This document shows positions 25,317 through 36,000 of a DNA stretch of 64,000 nt, piece after piece (the stretch's first letter is position 1; each line of letters begins with the position of its first letter). The translations under genes were made by a program, and so were the position numbers. This stretch comes from Longitalea luteola (GTDB lineage Bacteria; Bacteroidota; Bacteroidia; Chitinophagales; Chitinophagaceae), in the NCBI RefSeq assembly GCF_017356035.1, contig NZ_JAFIQX010000008.1, positions 124,001 to 188,000 on the forward strand. Reading direction: 5' to 3'. The notes beneath the pieces were generated by a model. It worked only from the letters and a program-made list of their open reading frames with translations. It was not told the DNA's origin and searched no databases.

Positions 25317-28300
25317 AGCCTTTCGTATCCACGCAACAACATTACCTTCCCTGCCTTTAAATGTTACCACCTTTCCTCCTTTAACCTTTTCTTCTTTTCC
25401 AATTACCTGGCCGTTGCGGGCATCGAACCATTTCACCCTGAAACTGCCGGGCACATTGGTGAGATCAAGCTGCAGATCACCTTGTCCGTAAACGATGTAA
25501 CTCCTGCCGGCATTCGCCAGGATATATTGTTCTTTGTTAGTACCGTCAACCGGTTTCATTGTTGCTGCTGCTGTCACCAAACCCGCATCAGCCATGGCAG
25601 GAATACTTGCCAGTGAACCACCGGCCATGAATACGGCCCAGCCATAATTATCATAGCTATCGCCGGAATAGATCACAGCCTTGCCGGCAAATTTATCACG
25701 GTATTCCCTAACAGCCCGGTATACCTGCTCAAAGGAAGTCTTTTTAGGTTTGAACTGGCGGGCCTGCTGGCGGGGCGCGAGATTTTGTCCGCCCGCAGGC
25801 GCATACGCGCTTCCATCCTGTTGATAATGCCAGTAACGGATATCAATAATGTCAACAACAGCTGCCCGGGTTGCATCGGCTAATACTGCATCCTGCACAT
25901 CTTTGGTAGCACTTAACCCGATCAATACTTTTTTACCTGTTTCCTGCTCCCACTCTTTTATTACATCCAGCCAGAATTGTACAAAGTGCAAGGGCCCGGT
26001 GTACTCTGCGCTCGTCAGGTGTATGACACCGTTGTTGGCAGTAAAATTGTTCAGGCACTGGCGGATATAAGCCCGGTGCAGTTCACGGCGTACAGGATGT
26101 GTTACATCGTAGAACTGCTCGGCCATAAACACGCGCTTATCTCCTGCATAAGGCACCGGTTCGGGAAAACCGGTATTGTTAATATTGTTCACCGGGCGCC
26201 AGGGAAAATCAGCATAATGCGCGCCGGCTTCAATTATGTTATGTTGAAAATAATTTTGATGTACCAGTACCAGTCCTTTCTGATCGGCCAGATCGGCAAA
26301 CTGTTTCAGGCGGCCCCAGTACCAGGGATTGTATTTAGTGAGGTCATATTTGCTGAGGCCATCCCAGGCAGTATCTTTTCCGCTGCGGGCAAAAGGCAGT
26401 TCATAAAAAGGCGCCCATACATCCCCATCGATGCGTCGGATGCGTTCATGGTCATCACGGCGACGATCATACCATAAGGCATAGTTCTGCTCAAAAGCTA
26501 CCTGGTTATTTGCTTTCATGGAATCGGTGAGATCACAGAGATCATCGGTAAGGCCATTGCCTGTTTGGCCGGGGAGAAAACGGGTGATGGCCGGTTTTGA
26601 TCTTGCCAACGCATAAGGGCGGGCGCTGCCGCTCCACCAGGGTGTTTCCACCCGTGTACCGGTCAAAACGGAATTTCCCCGCACCAGCCAACTGTTTTGT
26701 ATTGCCATGGCCGGACCGGCTGCAACCGCTGCGGGTTGTTTAAAGCCAATTTCATCTATGGTCTTAACGCCGGCGGCAGTTACAGGTATCGGTTGCCGTT
26801 TGGCAGCCTCATCAATAAATGCCGAAACGGTGGGCTGCGGTTGTTTTGAGATGGCGGTCAATTCGGCGGCCTGTGCTACGGTCGGACTGCTGGTGGCGTT
26901 TGTTTCAATCAGCATCAACTGCACCCGGTTGCCGACAGCATCACCAATGCGTTCTTTTAACTGCGTATAGTACAGGCTGCGCGGGTCAATCGTATTGTTT
27001 GACTCATTCCAGTAACCGTCGCCGGCAAATTGCGCCCAGCTGCCAAACGACCAGTTCTGCGCTGTAGGCGGCTGGTAACAATCGATGCGGGCTGCAGAAC
27101 AATTCCAAAGCACGCTGTTCGCGATATTCCAGCCGGCGCCATTACCATCCATGCCGCGGTTCAGGAAGCTGATGGCCTGTCCATCCATTGATACCAGGTC
27201 GAACAATACTCCGCTGGCCCAGCTGTCGATGCCACCACTGAAACCATACGCTCTGTAGGATTCACATTGCACAAATGCATTTGGACCGGGCGCACAGAAA
27301 CCGGTGGCGAAATCATGGTTGCCATACTCGGCATACAAGCGCTGGAACAACGTTTGCTGTCCGGCGGTATAAAATGTATTACGACGCAGACCACCTATTT
27401 CTGAAACAGGGGCCAGCGATTTACAATCTTCAACAGTAATGCGTTTGGCGGTTTCGGCGACATATACGGCAGAACCGGCAAAATGCTCGAATACGACCTG
27501 CCGTACCCACGCATCGGCTGCATTGTCGATGGTGATCGCCATCCAGCGATGCGATTCGTCTTTAGGGTTGTTGGTATCATATTCGGATATACAACGCAGG
27601 TTCTCTACACCCACTTCCCCGATGCGGCCGGGCCAGGTATAGGAAGCGATCATGCCGCCGCCATACTGTTCATCGAGCGCTGTGGTGAGGGGTACATCCA
27701 ACTGAAGGACGCCATTGTTTACAGCTGCAATGGTTCTGTCCCAATAAATATCGCGTTGACCGGGTTTCCAGCCCAATGCACTGATGCCACCGCCAAAATG
27801 AGCGGTACGCAGATCCTCGATCCAGTTAGCAGTAGAGGGGCGATGGATGATCACCTTATCCCCTGCTTTGAAATTATGGGGCGTGGCTACAGTCACGGTA
27901 GTACTGTTAACCGGGATGTATTTATCAGTGAGTTTGATTTCGGTTGTCGTTTGCCGGTCGTTCTTACCGGCGATGGTAATAAGGGTTTGCCGGTCATTAC
28001 CGGTGCCTTTTACAATAGTGCCATTAGCGCCATAACCGCTGCCACGCAATACGACACCGGACGCGCGAATGACCAGTTGTCCGGCCACATCGTACTGGCC
28101 AGGTTGCAATAAAACAGCACCCCGAAGATTGTTCTTATCCAGGGGCAATGCCGAAACATAGTCCAGCGCTGCCTGAATACGCCGGGTTGCGTCGCCGGGC
28201 TTTACAGGAACCACTACACGAACGGGCACATCAGGAATGGCTTTATCACCGGCCTGATAACCACAAAAGGAGAAATCGGGAATACGGTTGCCGAGGGAAT

Positions 28301-28472
28301 CGGCAACATAAGAAAGTTTACCTTTTACGTATGATAATGGCGGAACCGGTCGTTTTTTATCTTTCTGGGCGTAGCCGGCGCTGGCCACCAGCAACACGCC
28401 GATAATAAGAAATGATCTTATTATAATACTTGTTTCTGCATTTTTCCGTATCTGTATGTTCGATAAAAACAT
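25314..28472 (-). CDS. exported two-domain beta-helix/DUF6298-type protein
   Basis: A 1052-residue protein with a signal peptide (SIIIRSFLIIGVLLVASAGYAQ). Residues about 75-530 are a pectate-lyase-superfamily beta-helix (VVVPVKPGDATRRIQAALD, GAVLLQPGQYDVAGQLVI, VVLRGSGYGANGTIV, VENLRCISEYDTN). Residues about 610-1050 look like a TIM-barrel-type glycosidase domain (PWYWGRLKQFADLADQKGLVLVHQNYFQ, IRQCLNNFTANNGVIHLTSAEYTG, GKAVIYSGDSYDNYG) with a small C-terminal beta domain (FRVKWFDARNGQVIG). The name DUF6298 is from memory. No activity is known to me. A terminator-like hairpin sits right before its start codon. The likely place of action is the periplasm, on pectin fragments. Confidence 0.72.
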   Translation of the reverse strand: MFLSNIQIRKNAETSIIIRSFLIIGVLLVASAGYAQKDKKRPVPPLSYVKGKLSYVADSLGNRIPDFSFCGYQAGDKAIPDVPVRVVVPVKPGDATRRIQAALDYVSALPLDKNNLRGAVLLQPGQYDVAGQLVIRASGVVLRGSGYGANGTIVKGTGNDRQTLITIAGKNDRQTTTEIKLTDKYIPVNSTTVTVATPHNFKAGDKVIIHRPSTANWIEDLRTAHFGGGISALGWKPGQRDIYWDRTIAAVNNGVLQLDVPLTTALDEQYGGGMIASYTWPGRIGEVGVENLRCISEYDTNNPKDESHRWMAITIDNAADAWVRQVVFEHFAGSAVYVAETAKRITVEDCKSLAPVSEIGGLRRNTFYTAGQQTLFQRLYAEYGNHDFATGFCAPGPNAFVQCESYRAYGFSGGIDSWASGVLFDLVSMDGQAISFLNRGMDGNGAGWNIANSVLWNCSAARIDCYQPPTAQNWSFGSWAQFAGDGYWNESNNTIDPRSLYYTQLKERIGDAVGNRVQLMLIETNATSSPTVAQAAELTAISKQPQPTVSAFIDEAAKRQPIPVTAAGVKTIDEIGFKQPAAVAAGPAMAIQNSWLVRGNSVLTGTRVETPWWSGSARPYALARSKPAITRFLPGQTGNGLTDDLCDLTDSMKANNQVAFEQNYALWYDRRRDDHERIRRIDGDVWAPFYELPFARSGKDTAWDGLSKYDLTKYNPWYWGRLKQFADLADQKGLVLVHQNYFQHNIIEAGAHYADFPWRPVNNINNTGFPEPVPYAGDKRVFMAEQFYDVTHPVRRELHRAYIRQCLNNFTANNGVIHLTSAEYTGPLHFVQFWLDVIKEWEQETGKKVLIGLSATKDVQDAVLADATRAAVVDIIDIRYWHYQQDGSAYAPAGGQNLAPRQQARQFKPKKTSFEQVYRAVREYRDKFAGKAVIYSGDSYDNYGWAVFMAGGSLASIPAMADAGLVTAAATMKPVDGTNKEQYILANAGRSYIVYGQGDLQLDLTNVPGSFRVKWFDARNGQVIGKEEKVKGGKVVTFKGREGNVVAWIRKA

Positions 28473-28473
28473 G

Positions 28474-28531
28474 GTGCCGAAAAATTAAAAATTTTGTTGG
28501 AGCCCCGTACTATGTACCGAGGACCCAACAA
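28474..28531 (-). terminator. hairpin with T-rich tail upstream of the beta-helix gene (terminator or attenuator)
   Basis: A 7-bp outer stem pairs 28494-28500 with 28525-28531, and an inner GTAC/GTAC pairing makes an imperfect 38-nt hairpin. On the minus strand it is followed by AATTTTTAATTTTT and, 21 nt after the stem, by the ATG at 28472. It would stop or reduce read-through from the PL1 gene. Confidence 0.5.
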
Positions 28532-28659
28532 TTGTGCGATACCAATTAACCAGCTGCGAATATATTAAATGGAGCTGACCTGCCGGGCAGACAAAAGTCC
28601 ATCCGCCAGCTGGCTGATCAACCCCATACATCATCTTTCATGGCTGCTATAAAGAACAA

Positions 28660-30318
28660 TTACTTCTTTGCCGTTTTGCTAATGTCGGGCTTCACGTTGC
28701 TCATCGGCACCACGCTGTTCAGGAACTCTTCAATGTTCGTGTAGCCGTCCTTGTTTCTATCCTGAGAAGCATCGGCTGCATTCCTGGGGTTCAGCCCATG
28801 TTTCACTTCCCACTCATCAGGCATACCGTCGTTATCGCTATCCTTATAGGGAGTGCCTTTGTATTCAGGATAACCGCCTACCTGTGCCGGATCGGTTATG
28901 ATACCCATTTTATAAGAATCGATCGGCAATTTACGGTGCTCGAATTGTGTCGCTGGCAAAGGAACGCCTTCTTTGTAAGTAATCTTCCCTGTTCTTACCT
29001 GCTCTGCAATGCGAATGTCAACAGCGTCGCGTTTAGGTAAAGTGGCGCCTGCATTTTTAATTACATAATCATAGGCTTCTTTGGCCGGAACGATGGTGAG
29101 CTTCGGCATGGGCAGCGGCTCATGCCATTTGATGAAGTCGGTGTATTCGCCTGCATCTTTCTCATCTTCTACCTGCACACCACCGGCCCAGTTGTTCCGG
29201 GTAATGGCATCATAACCTTCCATAATATTTCCGTTCACATAAGCACGGCCATATACCTTGTATTTTAATTTACTGCGGCCGCTTTCAGGTTTCAGGAAGC
29301 GGTGACCCACCGGTGAGTTTTTAGGTGTCACCGGACCAGGTTTGTAGTAGTTGTTGATGAAATTATACATAGCGCGGTAGTCGCCTCCATCGCTTGAGCG
29401 GTGCATCCAGTTGAACACCACGTTATTTACGAAGTTGAAGGTACCATTCCAACCCACAGAAGGGTTGCGGCCGGTATTGTTAGCCCACATGTTGCGCATG
29501 AAAGTGCAGTTCTCACCGCCCAGGGTGCTGCCGAAAGAGTGATTATAGGTATCCAGCGCTTCTGCGAAAATCGAGTTCTGAATGGTAATATTCACTGTGC
29601 CCAGTTTTTGCTCGGCGCTACCGGTGCTGTCGTTGTACATGTGGCGGTACATACTCATATTCTCATCGAGGCCCCAGCTGGCAGATACGTGGTCGATCAT
29701 GATGTTGCCAACGGGATTACCACCGATGGCATCATCGCGACGGCCAACATTGGTTTCGCCGCGACGGAAGCGCATATAGCGGATAACTACGTCGTGGGTA
29801 TTGATCCAGACGGATTCGCCGGCGATACAAACGCCGTCGCCAGGCGCTGTCTGACCAGCAATGGTAATATAGGGAGCGCGGATGATCACCGGCGTTTTAA
29901 GGCGGATGATACCTGCTACATTGAATACAATAATACGGGCGCCGCCGGCTTCACAGGCTTCCCGGAATGTGCCCGGACCTCTGTCTTCCAGGCTGGTCAC
30001 TACAAACACTTTTCCGCCACGGCCGCCAAAGCTATAGGCGCCGCCACCTTCTGCACCCGGGAAGGCCGGGATAGCTGCCTGCGGCAGGTCGTAAGGCCGT
30101 GCCGCCCAGGGAATGTAAGGTTTGCCCTGTTTGGCTTCCTGTTGAATAATGGGCAATGCTTTCGCCCATGCTGCATCAGAATGTAAACGTTCTGCTTCCA
30201 TTAAAGAATCAGACCATTTCTTAACATCCTGCGGTATCTTGGGGTATTGGGCCAATACCGGAGTAGTTAATCCTACTGCAGAAACTAAAAGAAGGTTGCG
30301 AAAAATTTTCATACTCAT
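28660..30318 (-). CDS. exported PL1-family pectate lyase-like protein with calcium-loop C-terminus
   Basis: A 552-residue protein with a signal peptide ending PVLAQ. From about residue 84 it has the PL1-type beta-helix start AIPAFPGAEGGGAYSFGGRGG, then VFVVTSLEDRGPGTFREA, ITIAGQTAPGDGVCI, VVIRYMRFRRGE and IMIDHVSASWG. The C-terminus has Asp-rich calcium loops, DSDNDGMPDEWE and DRNKDGYTNIEEFL. Pectate lyases cleave homogalacturonan by beta-elimination. It is exported and sits downstream of SusD behind a terminator-like hairpin (30375-30406). A second PL1 gene at 41607-43031 shares the core motifs and the C-terminal loops. Family secure; the precise substrate is not. Confidence 0.85.
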   Translation of the reverse strand: MSMKIFRNLLLVSAVGLTTPVLAQYPKIPQDVKKWSDSLMEAERLHSDAAWAKALPIIQQEAKQGKPYIPWAARPYDLPQAAIPAFPGAEGGGAYSFGGRGGKVFVVTSLEDRGPGTFREACEAGGARIIVFNVAGIIRLKTPVIIRAPYITIAGQTAPGDGVCIAGESVWINTHDVVIRYMRFRRGETNVGRRDDAIGGNPVGNIMIDHVSASWGLDENMSMYRHMYNDSTGSAEQKLGTVNITIQNSIFAEALDTYNHSFGSTLGGENCTFMRNMWANNTGRNPSVGWNGTFNFVNNVVFNWMHRSSDGGDYRAMYNFINNYYKPGPVTPKNSPVGHRFLKPESGRSKLKYKVYGRAYVNGNIMEGYDAITRNNWAGGVQVEDEKDAGEYTDFIKWHEPLPMPKLTIVPAKEAYDYVIKNAGATLPKRDAVDIRIAEQVRTGKITYKEGVPLPATQFEHRKLPIDSYKMGIITDPAQVGGYPEYKGTPYKDSDNDGMPDEWEVKHGLNPRNAADASQDRNKDGYTNIEEFLNSVVPMSNVKPDISKTAKK

Positions 30319-30374
30319 CGTTAAATTAACTGTTCATGTATCAAAAGAGAAAAGGCACTTGCCGGCATCTCTAT

Positions 30375-30406
30375 AAAAAACGTAGGGAGGATAAAATATC
30401 CTCCCT
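30375..30406 (-). terminator. intrinsic terminator upstream of the PL1 gene
   Basis: A perfect 10-bp stem pairs 30384-30393 with 30397-30406 around a 3-nt loop. On the minus strand it is followed after 3 nt by TTTTTT at 30375-30380. It lies 57 nt before the PL1 start codon, so it either ends the susCD transcript or acts as a leader attenuator for PL1. Confidence 0.7.
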
Positions 30407-30924
30407 CTGCTTAAAATTTATTAAAACTGGCTGATCCATAATTGTTCTGTTGGTTTTTCCAGGATAGTTCACGGTCAATTAAAAGGGATCAGCTTTATTG
30501 CCGGAAAGATGTATAAGAGACGGTTCAAAAACACTTCCGGGTTGCACCTCATTAAGAATAATTGTATTTTTTACCCTTTTTATCCTTCTTTATTCAGGAA
30601 ATTCATAATTTATCATTTTGTACTTACGATTTTGTTCAATAACGGCGGCATACTATTGGCATATCTGTTAACCACTCCTGAATTGGTTAAAGCGATGGTC
30701 TATCGTATACGCAATTACCGGGTTAAAACCGCAGCACGAAATGGTGTTATAATTTATCTGGATGGTTCAAAAATTATCATTACCGGAATATGGTAAGGAG
30801 AAGGGCGGCTTTATGCAATTAATTAACCGTGTTGAACTAGTATGTTAAAGAACTGAGGACTACTGATAGGGTAACATTTATCTCAATACTTAACATTTAT
30901 GTTTTAATGATCGGGTTTTAAAGT

Positions 30925-30950
30925 CAGAGGGCATTTTGAAATGCCCTCTG
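30925..30950 (-). terminator. hairpin after the susD-like stop codon
   Basis: A 10-12-bp stem (CAGAGGGCAT paired with ATGCCCTCTG) lies 10 nt after the susD-like stop. The following minus-strand sequence, ACTTTAAAA, is a weak U-run, so it may be a 3'-end stabiliser as well as or instead of a terminator. Confidence 0.5.
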
Positions 30951-30959
30951 ATGATGTTT

Positions 30960-32996
30960 TTATTTTAAAGGATCGAATGTACCGGCTCCATGCAATCCAT
31001 TCCAGCCTTGTGTTTGTTCAAGGTAAGGAGAGTTGTTGATAGCGGTCTCATTGAAACCAAAGAAATAATATTCTTTATACCAGGTAAACTTCCAGTTGTT
31101 GGAGGGATCAGCATCTGTCTTCTCTATAACTTCAAAGTAATTATCATACAGGTAATCAAGATACTGGTCCTGGGTAGTGATACCAGCCGGGAAAGCTACA
31201 GGCTCACGATCGATCAGAATATTGCCGTCATTCTGTGGCTTGAACATAGGATCCTGCTTGTTACTGCCTACGAATTTAGTACCATCGAGCTTTTTCACGT
31301 AAATGAACAAGCCGCTCCTTCTAGTGCCCTGCAGCGGTTGTACTCCCAACCTTGCAGTGGTACCGAACTCATTTGTGAAGAGCATCCAACGTCTGAGGTC
31401 AAAGAAACGTTTGCCTTCAAATGCCAGTTCAATTTTTCTTTCATTCAATACAGCGGCAAAAGCTGCATCACGGCCACTAATACTTCCCAAGCCATAATTG
31501 TCTGCACTTTCAATGCCGGCTCTTTTCCTGATCTCAACGACCTGATCGATGCCTTCCTGTATATTGCCAATGCCTATCGCACATTCTGCCAGGTTTAACA
31601 ACACTTCAGCAAAACGGAGTTCCATGAAATCAGTACCGCTGTTAGCGAAATTACTGTTTGAGTTGCTGGCGTTTGCGGCTGTAGCTTTCCTCACATAAAT
31701 TCCGGTGGTATTGGCTCCTTTCAACTCAGTAGTAACAGTAGGCGTAGCAGCATTGGCTTTATCATGCCATCTGTAGGTCCAAACACGCCACCTGGGATTC
31801 TGGGCATATGGCCACAGAGCGCCATTGTAAGCAAAGGTTTTATAGAAGCGGGGATCCCTGTTCTTGTAGAACTTTTTAGGATCATACGTATAGCTGGATG
31901 CACCGGGCGCTTTCCCGTCTTTCATAGGGAAGGCATCCATAATTTGCTTGCTCGGATTCAAACCACCATTTCCATTTATCTCTTTAGGGCGGGCTGAATT
32001 TTCCCAGCCATTCCATTTTTGTATCTGGTCAGACAATACGTTGTTAAATCCAAATACCAGCACTGCTTCGGGATTATTCACCTCTTGCTGGAACATATTA
32101 TCCCATGCGGTACCATCGCTCAGGTTACCTGATTTAAATAAGCCAAAGCCATTTGCTTCCAGTATTTCTTTTGCTTTCTTATTAGCATCATACGCTCTTT
32201 GCCAGCGGGCTACGTCATCGTTCCGGTTGAACTGCGGGCTTGCCCAGGTTAGTAGTACACGGCCTTTTACAGCAGCAGCTGCGCCACTGGTGATCCTTCC
32301 CCAGTCTGCATTAGCTGTTGAGATCCATTTACCAGGCAGCATGGCTATTGCAGAATCCAGGTCAAGGCAGATCTGTTCAATACAAGCCGAGGTAGAGCTC
32401 CGGGGAACTTTCAGATCGTCTTTTTCAAGTGATCCCACTGGGTCCTGCGCATGCAACACCAAGGGAACACCTCCATACAACCTTACCAGGTCGAAATACT
32501 GCCAGCCACGCCAGAAGTATAATTGGCCTTTTAATCTCGTTCTTACATCTGCCGGCAACCCATATTGGTCTATATTATCCAGAAACAGGTTGATCTGCCT
32601 GATGCGCGTCCACGTGTTATTACCAGTGCTGGTGCCCAGTATTGGTCCAAAATAGTTCAACGCATGTGGATTCAAATAAGAGACGGTGGCCCATTCTCTA
32701 TTCCAGTTGGTTTGGCCAGGAAACTCATCCGTGGTTTGTGCGAACTGAATATTATTGGTTGCCAGGTTCCACGAAAGGGATTGGGCGTTGCTGGGGGCCT
32801 GAAACATACCATATACAAAATCAACATAGGCCTGAGCCAACACCGAATCCTTAAAGACCTCTTCATTCACCCCGCCAAGGTCCCTCTTTTCTTCCAGGAA
32901 ATCTTTTTTGCAGCTCGTGAAGCCAGTCAGTAAGGAAGCTGCTATAATTAAAACTTTATTTTTAGTCGTCATTTTTACAAGCATTTCGTTTTTCAA
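30960..32996 (-). CDS. SusD/RagB-family nutrient-binding lipoprotein (PUL1)
   Basis: A 678-residue protein with a lipoprotein leader (IIAASLLTGFTSC, Cys near residue 29, followed by KKDFLEEK). It has the SusD helical features: GQLYFWRGWQYFDLVRLYGGVPLV, DLDSAIAMLP, GAAAAVKGRVLLTWA and, near the end, ELRFAEVLLNLAECAIG and LNERKIELAFEGKRFFDLRRW. It is the surface glycan-binding lid of the SusC/D importer. It starts 22 nt after the SusC stop. It is larger than a typical SusD (about 550-600), with insertions around residues 330-460. The ATG at 32972 would give a more compact signal peptide. The ligand is presumably the pectic oligosaccharide of PUL1. Confidence 0.95.
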   Translation of the reverse strand: MKNEMLVKMTTKNKVLIIAASLLTGFTSCKKDFLEEKRDLGGVNEEVFKDSVLAQAYVDFVYGMFQAPSNAQSLSWNLATNNIQFAQTTDEFPGQTNWNREWATVSYLNPHALNYFGPILGTSTGNNTWTRIRQINLFLDNIDQYGLPADVRTRLKGQLYFWRGWQYFDLVRLYGGVPLVLHAQDPVGSLEKDDLKVPRSSTSACIEQICLDLDSAIAMLPGKWISTANADWGRITSGAAAAVKGRVLLTWASPQFNRNDDVARWQRAYDANKKAKEILEANGFGLFKSGNLSDGTAWDNMFQQEVNNPEAVLVFGFNNVLSDQIQKWNGWENSARPKEINGNGGLNPSKQIMDAFPMKDGKAPGASSYTYDPKKFYKNRDPRFYKTFAYNGALWPYAQNPRWRVWTYRWHDKANAATPTVTTELKGANTTGIYVRKATAANASNSNSNFANSGTDFMELRFAEVLLNLAECAIGIGNIQEGIDQVVEIRKRAGIESADNYGLGSISGRDAAFAAVLNERKIELAFEGKRFFDLRRWMLFTNEFGTTARLGVQPLQGTRRSGLFIYVKKLDGTKFVGSNKQDPMFKPQNDGNILIDREPVAFPAGITTQDQYLDYLYDNYFEVIEKTDADPSNNWKFTWYKEYYFFGFNETAINNSPYLEQTQGWNGLHGAGTFDPLK

Positions 32997-33018
32997 TTCT
33001 TTACGGTTTGCTGTTCTA

Positions 33019-36000
33019 TTAAAACACCATGTTCACACCCAGTGAATAAGTCCTTAAGTTCGGGTACGCATCATAGGCGCCTTCCGGAGCTTTATAGCTA
33101 TAAGGATTAAAGAGGAACATCGGATTCAGAATGGTGAACGCTACGCGCGCACTGTTCATACGTGCCAGACTAACGATCTTTTTAGGAATTGAATAGTTGA
33201 GATTTACATTCCGAACGCCCATCCTGAAGGCACTCACCTTCCAGAAATTCGATCTTGGTGTAAGGCTTACAGCCTGCCAGTGGGGGTTAGGCATATTTCC
33301 TGTGGGATTGAGCACGGGATCATAAATATTTCCCCAGATAGCTGGACGGCTATAATATCCATTAGAGATGTTGTTACTCATTTTTTCTCTGGCGTTACCA
33401 TCAATTTCTGCCCAGCCGCCGAAAGAACCAGAAAGTACAACATCGAGTGATAGACCTTTATAACCTGCTTTCAAAGTGAAGCCTAAGCCGTAGTGGTTCT
33501 CAGCTCTTTTAGCCAACTGGATCTGGTCATTCTCGTTGATGATGCCATCAGGGCCTTCGAAGGTGCCGTCGGCATTCATCGCGCCTCTTACATCCCGGTA
33601 ATACAACATACCAGGTCTCAATTTATCGGCCGTCACGTTATCGTCGGCGTCATCGCTCAAAGCAACTTCCTTAATACCGTATTTGTTTACATAGGCATCA
33701 ATTTCAGCCTGGTCTTTGAACATGCCCAGTACATCATATCCCCACACACCGATATCGCTGGATTGTCCAGGTTTTGCCACCCATGGTTTCAGGATCTCTA
33801 CATCATTGAAATTACCGCGTTTCCATTTGTTATCATACCAGGTAAAACGAGCGTCAATACCATAGGTAAAGTCCTTGCCGATATTGTCGTTCCAGCCTAA
33901 ACCTATTTCATAACCAAAGAAGTCCATTTCACCCCAGTTCTCAGCAGCGATCGATCCACCTACTGTTAAAGGAACACCTTGTGTCAATTCCATCAACAGA
34001 TCAGTTCCTTTGTTATAGAAACCCTCAATGGTAGCAGACAAACGGTTATTCAGGAAACGGGCATCGATACCTACGTTATTTTTCCATTCACTGCTCCATT
34101 TTGCATTTCTGTTTGGAGACTGCTCCATTTTCATACCGGTTGATGCACCTGTATTTGACACTCCACCAAATACAGCACCTTTGCCGTTCTGAAAGGTATA
34201 ACGTTGACGCCACAACCAGGCTTTGGTATCGTCTTTACCTAATAAGCCGGTTGAATACCGAAGTTTCAGGAAATTTATTTTATCTGAATGGAAAAAGTTT
34301 TCATTAGAGATCACCCAGCCGGTTGATAAAGAATAGAATTTGCCCCAATAATTTTCAGGTGCGAAGTGGGTAGAGGCATCGGAACGGAACAGGAACTCTG
34401 CCAGGTATTTATTGGCATAGGCATAATTCAATCGGCCAATATAACCCAGGGTTCCGGATTCCTGACCTACTGTTTTACCGTCAATGGCACCAAATGCGCT
34501 ACCAAATTGCCCATTCGTTGATGCAACGGGCGACTCTTTCCATACATCAGCCTGGCGCGATTCGGCTTCTCCTCTTTCTACAGAGAACAATCCGCTTATG
34601 CTATGTTGACCGAAGGTTTGGGCATAGCTAACGATAAAGTTCAACTGGTTCGTTTGCCCATCAGTGCTGCTATAGTAGAGGCGGTTTCCATTTTGGTATT
34701 GTGTTCCTGGCAAAACAGGTTTTACGCCATATGTATCATAAATATGGCCATTGGCGCCATTTGTCAGGAAGTTATACAAAGTATATTTCGTTCCCACCTG
34801 GGTACCATTGCTATTGGTGAAGTAGCGGGCATAGTTAACTCTTGCTTTCAAGCCTTTGATCCAGGGCAGTTCATACTCGGCATACATATTTAACATCAGC
34901 GTCTTGTCCTTAGTTTGAGCAATGTTCCTGAGGCGCTGAATTTCACCAAAGTGATATTGAGATACTTTATCGGTACCGCTATTGCCGCCGGGCGTTCTTA
35001 CGGCATAGCCATCTATGTAATCCGGAATATAACGGGGTGTTAATAACAGGTTCTTGTAATCATCGTCTTCAGCTTCGCTGGCCACTTTATTGAACGTTTT
35101 TTTCAGGTCACTCCAGTTACCGGATAGCTGGATACCGGTTTTTAAACCTGTAGCCACATTCACATCGGCACCAGCCCGGAATGTCCATTTTCTATAATCA
35201 AGGTAACCCAGATTACCATCCTGTTCATAGTAAGATGCGCCGGCAAAATAGGTAGCTCTTTCGGATCCCCCACTTACGTTCATCGTGTGGCGCATATTAT
35301 AAGCTGATCTCCACTCGGGCTGCAGCCTGTCGTAGTTGATCGTTTTAAAATGCTCCAGTTCATCCTCAGAAAAGAATTTGTCCTTGTTTGGTTGTGCATT
35401 TTCGCCATTGGGTCCGTTCATAATATTATAGTACATGGCATACTCATGTGCACTCATCATTTTGGTGCGGTACACTTCGTCATTCACCCCGTATGAACCA
35501 CTGTAGCTGAATTTGGGCGCGCCTGCTTTACCACGCTTGGTAGTAACGATGATAACGCCATTTGCAGCCCTTGACCCATAAATAGCGGCAGCACCATCCT
35601 TTAATACCGAAATGCTTTCCACTTCAGACGGATCAAGATTAGCAAACTGCGTATTGTCATTCTTACCATCTGGAGTAACCTGTATTACTCCATCGATTAC
35701 ATATAAGGCATCCGTTGTACCACCATCTTTTGAAAATGTAGCCGGATTTCTGATCGTAAGATTAGCTCTCGCTCCCGGACGTTGTGTACCTCCGCTAACC
35801 CCCAAACCAAGAATGCGGCCCTGTAAGGCAGCGCCCAGGTTACCCACCGGCAGGTCTTCAATTTCTTTGGCCTTCATCGTTTCAACGGCGCCGGTCAGGT
35901 GGGCCTTCTTTTGCACACCATAACCTACCACGATCACATCGTCCAGTTGAACGTTGGCTTTGCTCAGGGTCACGTCAAGCGTCGGTTTATCGCCTACTTT

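Larger units (their letters stand above)
30319..30959. other. 641-nt gap between PL1 and susD-like genes
   Basis: This gap holds two hairpins (30375-30406 and 30925-30950, listed separately) and otherwise AT-rich sequence. A 95-codon plus-strand open frame at 30509-30796 has no recognisable features and is not called. The 5' region of the PL1 mRNA probably lies here, so a PL1 promoter could be present, but none was identified with confidence. Confidence 0.6.

Noticed and set aside
30509-30796. 95-codon plus-strand open frame in the PL1-susD gap
   Set aside because: AT-rich, no known domain, no leader, opposite to operon direction; chance frame more likely than a gene, though not fully excluded.
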